Assembly: GCF_003265705.1 (NCBI RefSeq)
Contig: NW_020312785.1
Coordinates: 127,346,390-127,410,389 of the forward strand
DNA from: Callorhinus ursinus
Lineage: Eukaryota; Chordata; Mammalia; Carnivora; Otariidae
Length of the DNA stretch: 64,000 nt
Direction of reading: 5' to 3'
In this document: piece after piece, positions 23,621 through 36,034 of the stretch
Layout: the number at the start of each line of letters is the position of its first letter
How positions within the stretch are numbered: the stretch's first letter is position 1
The notes under the pieces: model-generated
Database searches by the model: none
Seen by the model: the letters and a program-made list of their open reading frames with translations, nothing else
Told to the model about the DNA's origin: nothing
Made by a program: the position numbers and the translations under genes

Positions 23621-23776
23621 TTGTTTTTTTTTGTTTGTTTTTTTTGGATTTTTTTTTGAGTAGGCTCCACACCCAGCATGGAGCCCAGTGTGGGTCTTGA
23701 ACTCATGACCCCCAAATCAAGACCTGAACTGAGATCGAGTTGGATGCTTAACTGACTGAGCCACCAAGGTGCCCCA
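23621..23776 (-). mobile_element. Older CAN SINE-related element, minus strand
   Basis: T-rich tail at left, then ggctccacacccagcatgga, gcccagtgtgggtcttgaac, tcatgaccc and tgactgagccaccaaggtgc, an older variant of the CAN SINE head. No clear target-site duplication was found, fitting greater age. Confidence 0.75.
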
Positions 23777-23889
23777 AGTTTTGTCTATCAGTACAAATTA
23801 ACCAAACATTTGTCTTCAAGAAAATGAAAGTAGTAAAATATATACTTATTATTTCTACTTAGAATTACTCTAAAGGCTGATTTACTCCC

Positions 23890-23990
23890 TCATTCATTCA
23901 TCTTTTCAATCAGCTAATATTTGCTACATTTAGTGAATGCCTACTATATCCCAGGCATTGTGCTTAGGGTTGGGTATACATGAAGAACAA
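23890..23990 (+). repeat. L2-like fossil
   Basis: Contains gaatgcctactatatccca, ggcattgtgcttagggtt and gggtatacatgaag, similar to an old L2-type dispersed repeat. Confidence 0.45.
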
Positions 23991-23999
23991 AATAGGTTT

Positions 24000-25480
24000 T
24001 CTACAATGAGTCACAAATAAAAAATGATATGGGGGTTTGGATCAGTTTTCTTATATTTTATGTAATTTGTATCATTTGGAATCACTGGAAACTCAATTTC
24101 CTGTTTTATAACACAAAAGCTTTGAAAGAATTCCATCTGATGTGGAAATAAAATTCTGCACACCTTCACCTTGCTGCAAGCTACTAAGCATTAGCTTCTG
24201 TCTAAATGTTCTTTCTCTAATTGCTTTCTTTAGGATCACTAATCTTCCAAAGAATCATTGTTTACATTATGCCTTTGCCCATTAACCAGAGAAGCATTTC
24301 TTTCCACCCTATCCCCACTCCAAGGAAGGATTAAGAGCAACTGTTAACACAATAATTAAAGCTCAGTTTAATTTCTATGATCCATTTGCATTTGCAGTAA
24401 AACACCGTGACTGTGGATTCCTGGAGAGTTTTAAGTGCCATGGGGTCAAGTTCGTTCTCCTGCCCTAAGTGACCTGTACAGCAAGAAGGCAAGGCTTATC
24501 ATGTGGAACACAAAAACACTCAGATTCGATAAACAAGGTCATTTTGGATGCTCTGTTTGCACAGGAATAAGCATTACAGTAACTATTGTTTTTATTCTCT
24601 ATAAAGCTGAAAATCAACCTAGCAAACACCGTACCCAAATATCTATCGCAGCCTGAAGTGGAGTCTCAAAAGCACAGTGGCCCAGAATTTTGATCCACTA
24701 AGGAAATCAATTCAAGAGCAGATGCCCTCAATATATGACCCATTCTCAGAGCCTGTGATTCTAGGTAGCACGCAGATTCCCAGAAACGTGTTAGATTAGA
24801 GGGATGACAGTGGTGTCACACAGACTTTGGTAGTTATTTAAAGTTAATTAATTTAACCTGACCTTTCCCTACAACTATACGGCACAATAGACTACTGGTG
24901 ATAATTGATTCTGGAGAGCCTCTGAAATGGTTCAAGGAAAACACAGCTGTGCTGTGTAACGGTTCTTGTTTGGTCTGGATTATAAACTATTTTTAGTACT
25001 TAGTTAATAAAGCTGATTTTCTTAAGGGGACTGTAGTGGAGTACATGAGCTGCCGTGTCAGATGCTATTGGAATTGGGATTTGCAATGGATGAACCTAAG
25101 AAAATTAAGTTCACCAATACTGCCTGATTTTTAGAGCTGAGCCACTGGTGCACTTGCTTGTGGAGATACCTAATGAAGGTAGTTAGAACCTATTTCATGG
25201 TTTCCCAAAATAAATCTACTTTTGAAGTCACAGAGGACTCAATAAAGCCTATCTCCCTTTATTTTATGCATTGACATTTTATTAATTATAACAGCAGTAA
25301 ATGAAGATTTCTGAATATAATGATAAGCAACATATATAAAGTGCTCCTTATAAAGGCTTTATATATATTTTTCCATTTTATGACCCTCATCTTTTCCCAT
25401 TTTGACATTGTTAAAGCTGACGATATATCATAAGAGTGAATCTTAGAATCAATGACATCTTAGGTTCAGTAAAATATGGC
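24000..25480. other. No repeat or gene recognised; possible conserved non-coding DNA
   Basis: No recognisable repeat or coding sequence. The part at 24230-24660 is less AT-biased and carries an octamer ATTTGCAT near 24386, so it could be regulatory, but I cannot show conservation from one sequence. The short frame 24435-24656 has no recognisable product. Confidence 0.35.
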
Positions 25481-25489
25481 AACTAAGGT

Positions 25490-25640
25490 AATCTAAGCAA
25501 CTTTCTAAAGGACATACTGCTTTTACTCCCATCTTCCAGAAGAGGAAGCTGAAGCACAGAGAGATCTTAAGTAACTTATACAAAGTGACATATGTGGTAA
25601 ATAACGGAGCAGTGACTTAAATGTAAGCAACCTAGTTCCA
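25490..25640 (-). repeat. MIR SINE fossil, minus strand
   Basis: gaggaagctgaagcacagag, agatcttaagtaacttatac and gtggtaaataacggagcagt match the MIR reverse complement. Confidence 0.6.
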
Positions 25641-27490
25641 CATTCAAATCCTTAATCACTGTGAAATGTCTCAAGGATCCATTTAGATATGACTCAAGTG
25701 CCATGTGAACAAGACCTTCTCAAAAGGAGCCACCATTTTCAGTTTCATTTTTGTCCCATCAGTATGAAGAAGGCATTAAAACATAGAAAATAGAAAATAT
25801 ATAGTATTCTGTGTATGTTTATAGAAGAGTATATCATATGGTGCAAATCTTTATATTTTGTTTTCATCATTCAATATTTTGCATGAAGTCCTTTTTAACT
25901 GCTACCTAATATTCTATTACATGAATGGACATGTAAGTGATTTTCATGTTTACTTACTATAAACAGCCCTATAATGAAACATGTTTAAACGTTCTCATTT
26001 AAACAAATTATTTTCTAAGTAGATATTAGGAATTGGAATTTTGGGGTCATGCATATGTTTATATTTGCTTTTTTAGAAGATTTAAATATTTTAGCTATAA
26101 TACACCAAGCCCGTTATATAGCACTTTATTCCTAAGATCAGCAAGTTATTTATAATTATATATTAGAGCAGTTATTTCTCAAACTAATTTGAAGTGCTTT
26201 TCTGCATCGTGCAAAGAATCCTTTAGACCATTTTGATTTAGGTTCGTACACACTCTAAAGATATTTTGCATAAAGAACTTTGTACATTTGAAGAGCACAG
26301 CAATAAGACAAGACTCGCTGCCAAGAGTAGTTCTGTGCTATATGTCCAGGAAAAAAAGTTGCCCTTGTTATTTTTCATCATTCAAATGCCTCTCAAATTT
26401 GTAAAACACATCAAGACTGACATTTTGCCTGTCACAAATGGTGCTAATGTGGCATCAAATGATATGATAAAAATTTACCTCTTATTGGATCAAAAAATCA
26501 TGAAGAGGAGAAAAAAATCCTGTCATATTCTTTTCATCAGCACAATGGGTTTAGTCCTCTTGACTCCAAAGTGTTTGTTTTCATAAATTATTTCTTCCAA
26601 ACTGCAGCAATGTCTAAATGACAGAATGTCTGCTAAGGAGAGTACACATGGGATCAGTTTATTACCATCTTTGGGAAGAGAATGCCCATTCTCAGCTTCC
26701 TTCAGAGATGCTTCTTGTCTGTGTTCTCAATATAGTTGTTTTGCATTAAAAATAGTTATGTCATCATAACACCTAATACGAATAACAGGACTGTAATCTT
26801 AAAATGGTGTAGGCTTTTGTGTATTAGCTCATCTGCTGTAAACCAAACTTTCTTCAAAGGCAAGAAGCTATTAAAGATGAATTTATTAACTTAAGTATCA
26901 AGTCCTTCACACAGTCTAAACACAACACTTTTCTTACAGCTGCTGTAACACACAGCAGCACTTCAATTAAAAAATAAATATTCACATGGTTTAGGAATAA
27001 CTAAACATAATAAAAATAGCTGTCTCTGAGCCGCTGGGTGTTACATTTAAAAAGGCACCAGAGAGTCCTCATTTGGAAAGTTGCTTACAAACTTCAGTAT
27101 CAGAGGATGCATAAATATGAAAGACTTTACTTCATTTCATGATGTTTTATCCCTTTAGTCTTATAATGGAGAGTTGACATTCTTCCTTCCTTCTTAAGGT
27201 TTTCACCTTACAAGGAAGAAAATGCAAGGAGAACAAACCCTTTTCCCATGTTCCCTTGAGCTATTATGTCAGTCCACCAAATTAGTTCTTGGCCATGCGT
27301 TGGCTCTACAGGGCAGTAATAAAGCTAATAAATTAATCTTTTAAAATGTAAAAATACTATGGATACGCAAATAGCATGCAAATCAAGGCATTGAAAGTTA
27401 TTCAAATGGAATTATGGCTTCTTATCCAGCCTTTTCTAAAGACCCCAGAAGTACAAAAATGACCATACCAGAGAGATTTTTCTACTCAAA
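25641..27490. other. Unannotated AT-rich sequence
   Basis: No repeat recognised with confidence. The frame 26266-26586 (106 codons, opening MHKELCTFEEHSNK by alternative start) shows no known domain. At 26939-26959 there is a perfect 8-bp stem (GCTGCTGT/ACAGCAGC) with a 5-nt loop in otherwise plain sequence. Confidence 0.35.
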
Positions 27491-27496
27491 ATATGG

Positions 27497-27640
27497 TCTG
27501 GATCAGCAGCATCAGCCTCACCTGTGAGCTTGTTAGACTTACAGGCATTCTCATACCCACCCCCATTCTAGAACTTGTAAATCAAAATTTGCACTGTAAC
27601 AAGAACTCCTGATTCTCAAACATTAAAGTTTGAGGATTGC
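27497..27640 (+). mobile_element. MER5A-like hAT fossil
   Basis: Carries 'tgtgagcttgttagactta', 'ctgattctcaaacatt' and 'agtttgaggatt' in the order of MER5-type elements. Diverged. Confidence 0.45.
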
Positions 27641-27649
27641 CCTATATAA

Positions 27650-29072
27650 GTCAGTAATAATTATGTTTTTAATTTTCAATAGACCAACTACAATCAGCAG
27701 TTGCAACAGTGTTTTGCTTAGCTAATTCAGCTAATTGGAACAGCTAGTTCCAGCAACAGCTAGTCGGAAACTTCCCCAGATTCTCCACTCTGTCCTCAAA
27801 AAAGTGTTCAAGAGCCTTTAGATAAAGGTAGAATTAGCTTATAGTGTTTACATTTAGAATATTTACTCTGGAGGATGGAGTACAACTTAATACTTCTCAC
27901 TATTTAACAAAACAAAAATTGTTAAATATTTATGAAAATAAATATTATTTATGGTTATTTGGAGGTGAAAGATTTATGTCCTCCTGTCTCCCATCACATT
28001 AAAGACATATCATAAGAAAACATCATAAATCATCCACGCGTTAGTTTTATGTAGATAAGATTATTATCTCACCATTTTGTCTAGATTTATGACAATGCCT
28101 TTGTAGTTTATCCCCTCATCAAGAACCCTATTTCTTATTTTATAATCATTTGTTCTATAAAAATTAGTTCATGGGGGAGAAGTCAAATTGATTTTAAAGT
28201 TAGAAGCATGTATCATTTAAAATAATTTATCTTTAAAAAAACTAACAAACTCCTTTTTCCTCCCATAAAAAGAAAAATAAATAAAAATGTTTTTCTAACC
28301 AGACAAGGGTCTAGCTAAATTGACCATGTCACTTAGTTATTCTAGGTCTTTGTTTTCCCATCTGTAACATGAGGAGGCTTTATCTATTTATGATATACAT
28401 TCATATGCAAAAATGTATGATTCTGTGAATCTACCATTTATTCTTAGCCATGCTATTTCATGATATGAATAAACACGTACAGTTTGGCAGACTTTCCCAA
28501 GATTCCTAAAGCTTGGAATGGCACAAGTTTAAATAAATTAACCAGAAATGATGAGAAATGGGTTTTGGTGATGCACAATGTTTCTATACAGCAAAATAAA
28601 GCATATTGACTAAAGAAATGATCATTCCATTTTTATTATATTTCATCAACTTGTACATAAGAATTTATATGTGTGGAAAACGTGATTGTTTATTAAAGCA
28701 ATGCATTTCTATCACTGTCTTTGAGGTTCTTCCAGAGGCTAATATAGGCAGAACCACAGGTAAGAACAATTAGTCTCAGATTGAGACATACTACACCACC
28801 TCATCTATTTCTCTATCCTCAGCAGGAAATCATAGCTACTAAGTCAAATTTCTGGTCTTTCAAAGAGAATCAATTTGTTCACTATTTTACGGCATCCTTA
28901 CTGCATGTTAATAAAGGAATGCTAAGTCTTTTAGTGTTAATATGTAGACATAGAGTCATGAAGGAGGTGGTCTGCAGAGGGGAAAGGGAGACTGAGGGCT
29001 TGTTACAGATTGCTTGTTCCCATTTGGCAAGAAAAAATTAGGACTGCTAAATTTAACACTTGTTAAAACCAT
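27650..29072. other. AT-rich sequence, no gene recognised
   Basis: A weak MIR-like stretch (gtctttgttttcccatctgt at about 28345-28370) is the only hint of a repeat. No supported coding region. The frame 28781-29041 shows no recognisable product. Confidence 0.35.
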
Positions 29073-29088
29073 TTCTATGAATTCTATT

Positions 29089-29154
29089 ATTTTTATTTAA
29101 ATTCAATAAGCCAACACAGAGTACATCATTAGTTTCAGATGTGGTAATCAACAA
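29089..29154 (-). mobile_element. 66-bp L1 3'-end micro-insertion
   Basis: Only the last few dozen bases of an L1 3'UTR are present, antisense (tttaaattcaataagccaac, then acatcattagtttcag). It is bracketed by a perfect 16-bp target-site duplication TTCTATGAATTCTATT at 29073-29088 and 29155-29170. The duplication proves an insertion event and makes the family call firm despite the length. Confidence 0.88.
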
Positions 29155-29170
29155 TTCTATGAATTCTATT

Positions 29171-30841
29171 CAATACTGTTTTGGCAAAATATAATTTGTC
29201 CATGCAAAAATGACCCTGTTACTTGTATTATGCACAGGCAGTCTACAAGTTATGAACACAGTGTTCTAAAAAGGTCCTTTTCAAGTTGGTTGTTAGGAAT
29301 ATAAGATTTATTTTCCCATAGAAGTAACATTTGAAATAATAATTTTATTATATATTAATAATAATAATAATTTTCTCTAGTCAAATCAGAAAATTCTTTT
29401 AATTCCAAAATGTTGCTAGACTGAAATTATCAGGCATTTGATAGAGAGTGTGTCTTGAAAATCAGTAGACAACACTGAAAGTAGCTTTGCCTAAGTAAAA
29501 CATTCCTTCATTGTTGTTGCTACTTGAGTGTTCTGCCTAATATCTTCATCTTGTATTTATGTTTCTACCCAACAGTTATCCCCTGGAATAGTTTCATGGC
29601 CTTGACCCAGATTTTAAGCTGGTTCTTGACCTTGGCTAGTGGTGTGCTGAAGCCAGCTTGTATTGGTTCATAAGAGCTAATTCTTAAGTACTCAGGAATT
29701 TTGCAAGCCAGTTGTTCAACAGAGCCAATATTATTTATTAGATTTTTATACTTACAATTATATTAAAAACAAGAGTAATAAATAGAACTCATCAGTTCTA
29801 ATTATTTTATACATTTTATTATTATCTACTCTCTTGAGGTTATTTATGGGTATTGCATCTGTCTAGTGGAAATACTACACAATGTTGTGATACTGCACAT
29901 CTCTGTCCAACTAAAGATTCAGTGACATCATGCTGGTAGCTTGAAGTCAACCATGATGGAGTACATACACCAAGGACATCAGCAAACACAACAAATAAAG
30001 GCTTGATAACTTTAATTGTTGATTTCTAGACTGAGGGATAGGGAAGTATGACCTTTGAACCTGCTACCATTTTTGTTAATATAGTTTAATGAAATACAGC
30101 CATGTTCATTTACATATCTTCTGGCTGCTTGAATACTTGAGATTCAGAGACTACATGACCCACAAAGCCTAAAACAGTTATTATCTGACCATTTAATCAA
30201 AACCTTTACCAACTCCTGCTCTGGATTTAAGAAAAATGGAAAAAAAATGTTAATTTAAATTAGCTTAAAAGTATGTCAGGTTTGTCCCTGTTACATTGAG
30301 AATAGCACAGAAATTGAGGACATTTTTTTCCAGTATTGTAAAACTATTATTTAATTCAGGAAAGAAGTCAAATAAAGTTCCAAAGTATACCTCTATTCTT
30401 CCACTTTTGTTTTACTTGTTAATTTAAACTAAAATAGCAACTAACATTTCATGTCAAACTATGTTCACAATGATGTGAGTGATTTCTTTGTTGAACTGAA
30501 TAATAAACATTTATTTGTAGTCTCATTTTGTGACATAAGTGTTAGTAACAGAATTTTCTAAAACTGATAGTGAATTTCACAAGTTCACATATCAGATTTT
30601 ATAAAAATATGTTTATTGATAAAAGAGTGAGCAGATTGGGAAATAACTCCATTTGTCAAACCTCAGTTAAATTACAACTACATGCTAGCTACCAATATAA
30701 TAGTTTGTCAAAAACCAAGAGAGCATGTGATGATCAATTTACTATAAAAAATTTACAATAGTTTTACATATTTTATTATTTTTTAAACTGTATACTACAT
30801 AACCTTTATATCAGTAACATTTATAATAAACTTATGTATAT
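29171..30841. other. AT-rich sequence, no gene recognised
   Basis: Contains ATT-rich low-complexity stretches (about 29340-29372). No repeat family or coding sequence that I can support. Confidence 0.35.
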
Positions 30842-31309
30842 TGTATTAGTCAGAATTCTCTAAGGAAGGAAAAACCGAAAGGATAGATGATTGACAGATA
30901 GATTATAGGTTTAGATATGAGGATAAAGACAGAGAGAAGGACAGGGAAAAAATGAGAGGAGAGAGAGAGATTTATTTTAAGGAATTGGCTCACATGATTA
31001 TGGAGGCTTGGTAAATCCAAAATCTACAGAGTAGACCAGCAATCTGAAGACTGGGGTGGAGCCCAAAGGAAGTCAGCTGGCAGAATTCCTTCTTACTGAG
31101 GGGAGATAAGTCTTTGTTCTATTAAGGTTTCCAAATAATTGGATGAAGCCCACCTCTCCACATTATGGAAGTAATATATTTCACTCATGGTCCACTGATT
31201 TAAATGTTATTCTCATCCAAAAATTACCTTCACAAAATCATCCAGAATAATAACCAAATATTTGGGTGCCATGGCCCAGATACCTTGACATATACAATTA
31301 ACCATCACA
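30842..31309 (-). mobile_element. LTR fossil, probably ERVL-MaLR type
   Basis: Left edge TGTATTAGTCAGAATTCTCT and right edge TTAACCATCACA match a common mammalian LTR in reverse orientation (its sense end begins TGTGATGGTTAAT). The interior keeps aaggaattggctcacatgat and attggatgaagcccacctct. Subfamily is not assigned. A later L1 inserted exactly at its end (31310). Confidence 0.55.
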
Positions 31310-31731
31310 GGCAAACAGACACATGGAAAGATGCTCAACATCACTAACTGTCAGAGAAATGCAAATCAAAACCACAGTGAGATAATCACCTTAAACCTGT
31401 CAGAATGGCTAGAATCAAAAAGACAATAAATAACAAGAGTTGGAGAGGATGTGAAGAAAAATGAACCCTCAGGCACTGTTGGTGGGAATGTAAATTGGTA
31501 CAGCCACTGTGGAAAACAATATAGGGAGTCCTCAAAAAAATTAAAAATAGAAATACCATATTATCCAGTAATTCTACTACTGGGTATTTATCTCCCCCCC
31601 AAAAAATGAAAACACTAACTCAAAATGATATATGCACCCATATGTTCATTGCATCATTATTTATAATAGCCAAGATATGGAAGTAACCCAAATGTCCATT
31701 GATAGATGAATAACTAATAAAGAACTGACAC

Positions 31732-31782
<51 letters not shown>

Positions 31783-32325
31783 GAATACTACAATACTACT
31801 CAGGCATAAAAAGGAGATCTTGCCATTTGTGAAAACATGGATGAGCCTAGGGAGTACTATGCTAAGTGAAATAAGAGAGAAAGACAAATACTATGATTTC
31901 ACTTATATGTGGAATATAAAACAAAACAAAAATTAAAACACACCTAAATAACAATGAATGAACAAACAAACAAAAACAGAAACAGAATCATAAATACAGA
32001 GAACAAACTGATAGTTACTAGAGGAGAATGGATGGGGGGTGGGCAAAATGAATGAAGGGTAGTAGAAGATACAGGCTTCCAGTTATAGAATGAATGTCAT
32101 GAGAATAAAAGGTACAGCATAGGGAATACAGTTCATGATACTGTAATATCATACTGTAATATCATCCTGATAGATGATAGCTACACTTGTGGTGAGCATA
32201 GCATAATATATAATCTTGTGGAATCACCTGAAACCAATGTAACATTATGCATCAACTATGCTTCAATAAAAAAATAACTATGATATACATTTATACATTA
32301 TTTTTTCTTTAAGTGCCATTTAAAC
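31310..32325 (+). mobile_element. L1 3' fragment with extra sequence after its tail
   Basis: Begins in ORF2 (caaacagacacatggaaaga), contains the 3' part of ORF2 in broken frames, an internal (AC)n run, and ends at the L1 3' end near 32275 (tatgcttcaataaa). A 13-bp duplication ATTAACCATCACA lies at 31297-31309 and 32326-32338. About 50 bp between the L1 end and the right duplication is not L1 3'UTR. Confidence 0.82.
31733..31780. repeat. (AC)n microsatellite
   Basis: Uninterrupted AC dinucleotides for about 48 bp, at the position in the L1 3' part where other copies here also carry AC runs (8208-8225, 39811-39850). Likely polymorphic. Confidence 0.95.
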
Positions 32326-32338
32326 ATTAACCATCACA

Positions 32339-35300
32339 CATTGACCCTTGCTCACCCCCAACTCTGAATATCCTGTAGAGGTCTGCCGGTTTAACAAAGG
32401 CTGTTCAGCTTTGTACTTCAAAGTTATAGCTGGAGGATGGATGAAACTCCTCCCTCCTGTGAGTCACGGCATAGATAAGGTCACACTCAATTTACCGCAC
32501 AATGACTGTGGACATACTAGCTGGATCTGGGTGTGATTGATGCATGAAGTAGAGAGAAGAAGGAGGAACATTGGTTCAGAACTAAGCAAGCTTTTGAAGT
32601 GAGCTTTGTCTGTATTTAGCATCCATTCACCCTCCTGAGCAACCCCTCTGTCACTGATATACTTGTGACTAGTTCTGGCCTTCATCCTGTCTGAAGAAGC
32701 AGGACCTCAGGTGGATGTGGAATAGAGGGCTCAAAAAAGCCATACCAATTTTTTCAATTACAAGTCTGAGTAGGCCTAGTCTTGTTAAATCTTCGTATGT
32801 TTTCTTGTCCGTGTCCAATTGGAGTGTGTGGACCGCTGATAGTTATTTATGGAATGTTCTCTGGTTTACATTTAGCAAAGACCATGATAAGTTGATGAGA
32901 TTTGAGTTCAAACGCATGATTAGCATTGGCCTTGCATAAACAAACCCAACAATGTGCTGTGTGTTTTTTAATAGTTGTTCCTACCTAATGGCATTAACTT
33001 CATCTTCAGTTTTGGTAATGATTAGGTTCACAGTGTCCCTGTGGGTCCCCTTCCAGCATATTCTTTCATTGAATGTGTGGGCCACCTGGCTAGAATATCT
33101 GGAACCCCATTAGATGCCAGACTTTTTAAAGAGACTTGGCAAGTGTTCCTTCCCCTCCTCTTCTGTTCAAGGATAGCCCTCTGGAAGCAGCATTTATTGG
33201 TTCTTTCTTAGGGGTATTTAAGTTTCTCCATTATGCTTCTATTGGTGGAAAGAAACGGTCCCTGACCTCTGGGAGTATTTACTTAAAAATTTACCTTTGG
33301 GAAACTTTTATGAGGATGAAATTTGAATTTGGGCTTTTTGCAGTTTGCAGATTCTCAATTCTGGAGTGACAGTTTATTTCATGTATAGAAATGCCATGAA
33401 AGATGATTGAGTTTTGTGGATTTAGTCTTAAATAACAGTTTGTTTCTGAGTGCGACCCTTAGCTTTCTACTACCAATATTGATTCTAACATTTTGGCAAT
33501 CATTTAGGGAAACACACCTATGCAGCTTGATGGCATAGTTTATAAAAAATGAATTTATGAAATGAAGACAGAATACATGTGGATGGAGAATTTAGAAGAG
33601 CAAAAAACAGCAACTCTAAAACCTTAAAATTTTATAAGTCTAGCAAATGCTATGAAAATAAGCATACAAAAAAAGAAGTTTAGTTAATTTTAAAGGAACA
33701 TATTTGTAACAATTATATATACATCATCTGCTGCATGTGCAGGAGGCAAACTTAGCAACATAGATGGCATTTGTTCTCCTGAAAGCTGCTTAGGGGACAA
33801 AGCAGTGTGAAAAAAGCAAGAATAAAATAAGTAACACAAATAACAATTATTCAGCATAGGGAACAGGGAAATTATGTTTAAAATCATCTAACAAAGTGGC
33901 TTAGATTTGGCCTAGGTTCTGATGATTCCAAAATAAAGAATGTATAGAAAAGATATTCCTAAGAAGCCTACCACCATTTCCTGTATCACTAAGAAGAATA
34001 TAAGGAACTGAAGAAAAAAAACATGACTAATAAATTGGTAAAATGATTTTAAATGTTGCTTTTAAGAAATTGTAACAGAATGTTTCCAAATGGATGACAT
34101 ATTTCAACTGAAAGCATATTAATATACTATAAAATAACTCCAGTATTTCGTGAAGTACACATCACAATGAATAAAATTACTTTTAAAGTAAAGTGATTAA
34201 ATGATTAAGAATTTATTTCCCTTTCATTTTTCACATTTATTCAGACTCACTAATTGCTTCCCTTCTTTTTTGAGAGGTAATCTACTGAAGGTTTTTAATT
34301 CCAGGTAATTCTTCCTCCATTGTTAGATTACCAAATTTTTATATCAAGAATAATAGTTCAAAATTGTATAGCTTCAAAAATGTTCATTGGGTAGTTAAGT
34401 AAGTATCTGGATTTTAGGAAAGTGAGCTACTGTGGACCATTAGATTTGTAAGTGATTAGAGAAAAAAACTTTTATATTGGGTTAAACTGCAAAGAGAGAG
34501 AAAAAAAAGGTACAAAAAAGGAAACCTGGAGACCACTAGCATTTAATGAAGGAAAGAACAAGAGGAGTTTTTGGAAAGTTATGGAGAAAGTGAGAGAGAA
34601 CATCATATCAGAGCACATGGGAGGGAGAGTTTTAAGAAGGAAGGAGAGGTTCAGAGAGTTTCAGAGAGATTCAAAAATTCCAGAGTGGTCAGAACTGAGA
34701 AATAAACATTGTTGGAGTAATCAAGAGTTTATTAATGAATTTCTTCCAGGAGAGTTTTTAGTCTTGTTGTGGAAAAAGTAGATAGAACTGTGAATTGAGT
34801 AGTATGTGGAATAAAATGGAAACAAATCTAGCTACTTTTTTCATAAAGGTTGGCTGGAAAGGGAAAGGAAATAAGGTGCAGGGGCAGGTAGACAGAGGCT
34901 GAATAGAAGTGATAATAGGATGTTAAAACTGGACCTGTTTTTCATTTCATCTAAGACCTCAAACTGATAGCAAAATAGTAAGTGGTGAGATGCCAGCTTA
35001 CCTAAGTTGGGGGTACCAAGGAGAGAGCAGAGGACCAGATCTGTGGCTCCTATCTGACCACCCACCTCCAGCCAATTACTTGTTCAATAAGCAGGATTTG
35101 CAGGATGACATAGAAAAAATTACTTCACTTTTTCCTTCCCATGTCAATAAAAGAGGCTAGAGACCTGAGTTCCTCAGGAAACTACAGATGATTTCTCCGA
35201 AGAGAGTAAATAGCATGAGTCCTCTAGACATCTGGTAAGAGGCACAGTACAGAAACTTCTCAGAGATTGTGATAAGAGCACTTTAAGGGTTACAGTGGAC

Positions 35301-35380
35301 AAGCATCTGACAATGAAAGCAGCCAACAGAGAAGCAACTAGCTGAGGCTGCTTGTGGCACCAGCACAGAATATGTGAAAT
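32339..35380. other. Unassigned sequence next to the LTR
   Basis: No repeat is recognised with confidence. 32340-33400 is less AT-rich than its surroundings and contains a few CpG-bearing stretches (for example ccgtgtccaattggagtgtg at about 32810), but frames are short (up to 77 codons). The 109-codon frame at 34452-34781 is A/G-rich and resembles no family I know. It lies on the 5' side of a minus-strand LTR, so it might be retroviral interior, but I see no gag or pol motif. Confidence 0.3.
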
Positions 35381-35390
35381 ACTGACAGCC

Positions 35391-35574
35391 TTTTTTTTTT
35401 TTTTTTTTTAAGAGAGAGAGCAAGCAGTGTGGGGTAGGGGCAGAGGGAGAAAGAGAATCTCAGGCAGGCTCCACGCCCAGCGGGGAGCCCAATGCAGGGC
35501 TCGATCTCACGACCCTGAGATCATGACCTGAGCCAAAATCAAGAGCTTAGCCAACTGAGCCACCCAGGCGCCAT
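35391..35574 (-). mobile_element. CAN SINE, minus strand
   Basis: Poly-T at left, then agagagagagcaagcagtgt, ggctccacgcccagcgggga, gagatcatgacctgagcc and actgagccacccaggcgcc. The short duplication CTGACAG at 35382-35388 and 35575-35581 supports the ends. Confidence 0.9.
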
Positions 35575-36034
35575 CTGACAGACCTTCTTATATCAGGTGA
35601 AAGGTGTATGTTTCCCATGGATCAGATAGGACACACATGAGAAACAGAGCAGGCCTGACATGGCCATAGATGCTGCCTAAAAAGCCCATCTAGAAAGGCA
35701 AGGAGACTATAGGTATAAGACAATGGAGGCAAAGTGCCAGATAACCTGGCCTGAATCAGAATCCTAACCAGATTGTGGAAACTTAATAGAACATACATTT
35801 CCCTAGTGCCCTCACAAAAACAGGAGATGGTTTTTAATGTCTGCCAGGCCATCAGAAACTGCATTTTACATTGACAACCATCAAACAGGATTTGGTTGCC
35901 TCTTACCTTTCCTCAGGAAATACTAAGAGAAATCTCTGGGGGAGAAAGGAAGAGGGTCCAGGTAGAAACGTATAGAGAAGACCAAGTGGGTATAGAGGAA
36001 GAGAATGATGTGCTTTTTTCTTCAGGTCACCCTG

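Noticed and set aside
34452..34781. 109-codon plus-strand frame
   Set aside because: A/G-rich low-complexity composition, alternative start, and no recognisable motif; best explained by chance.
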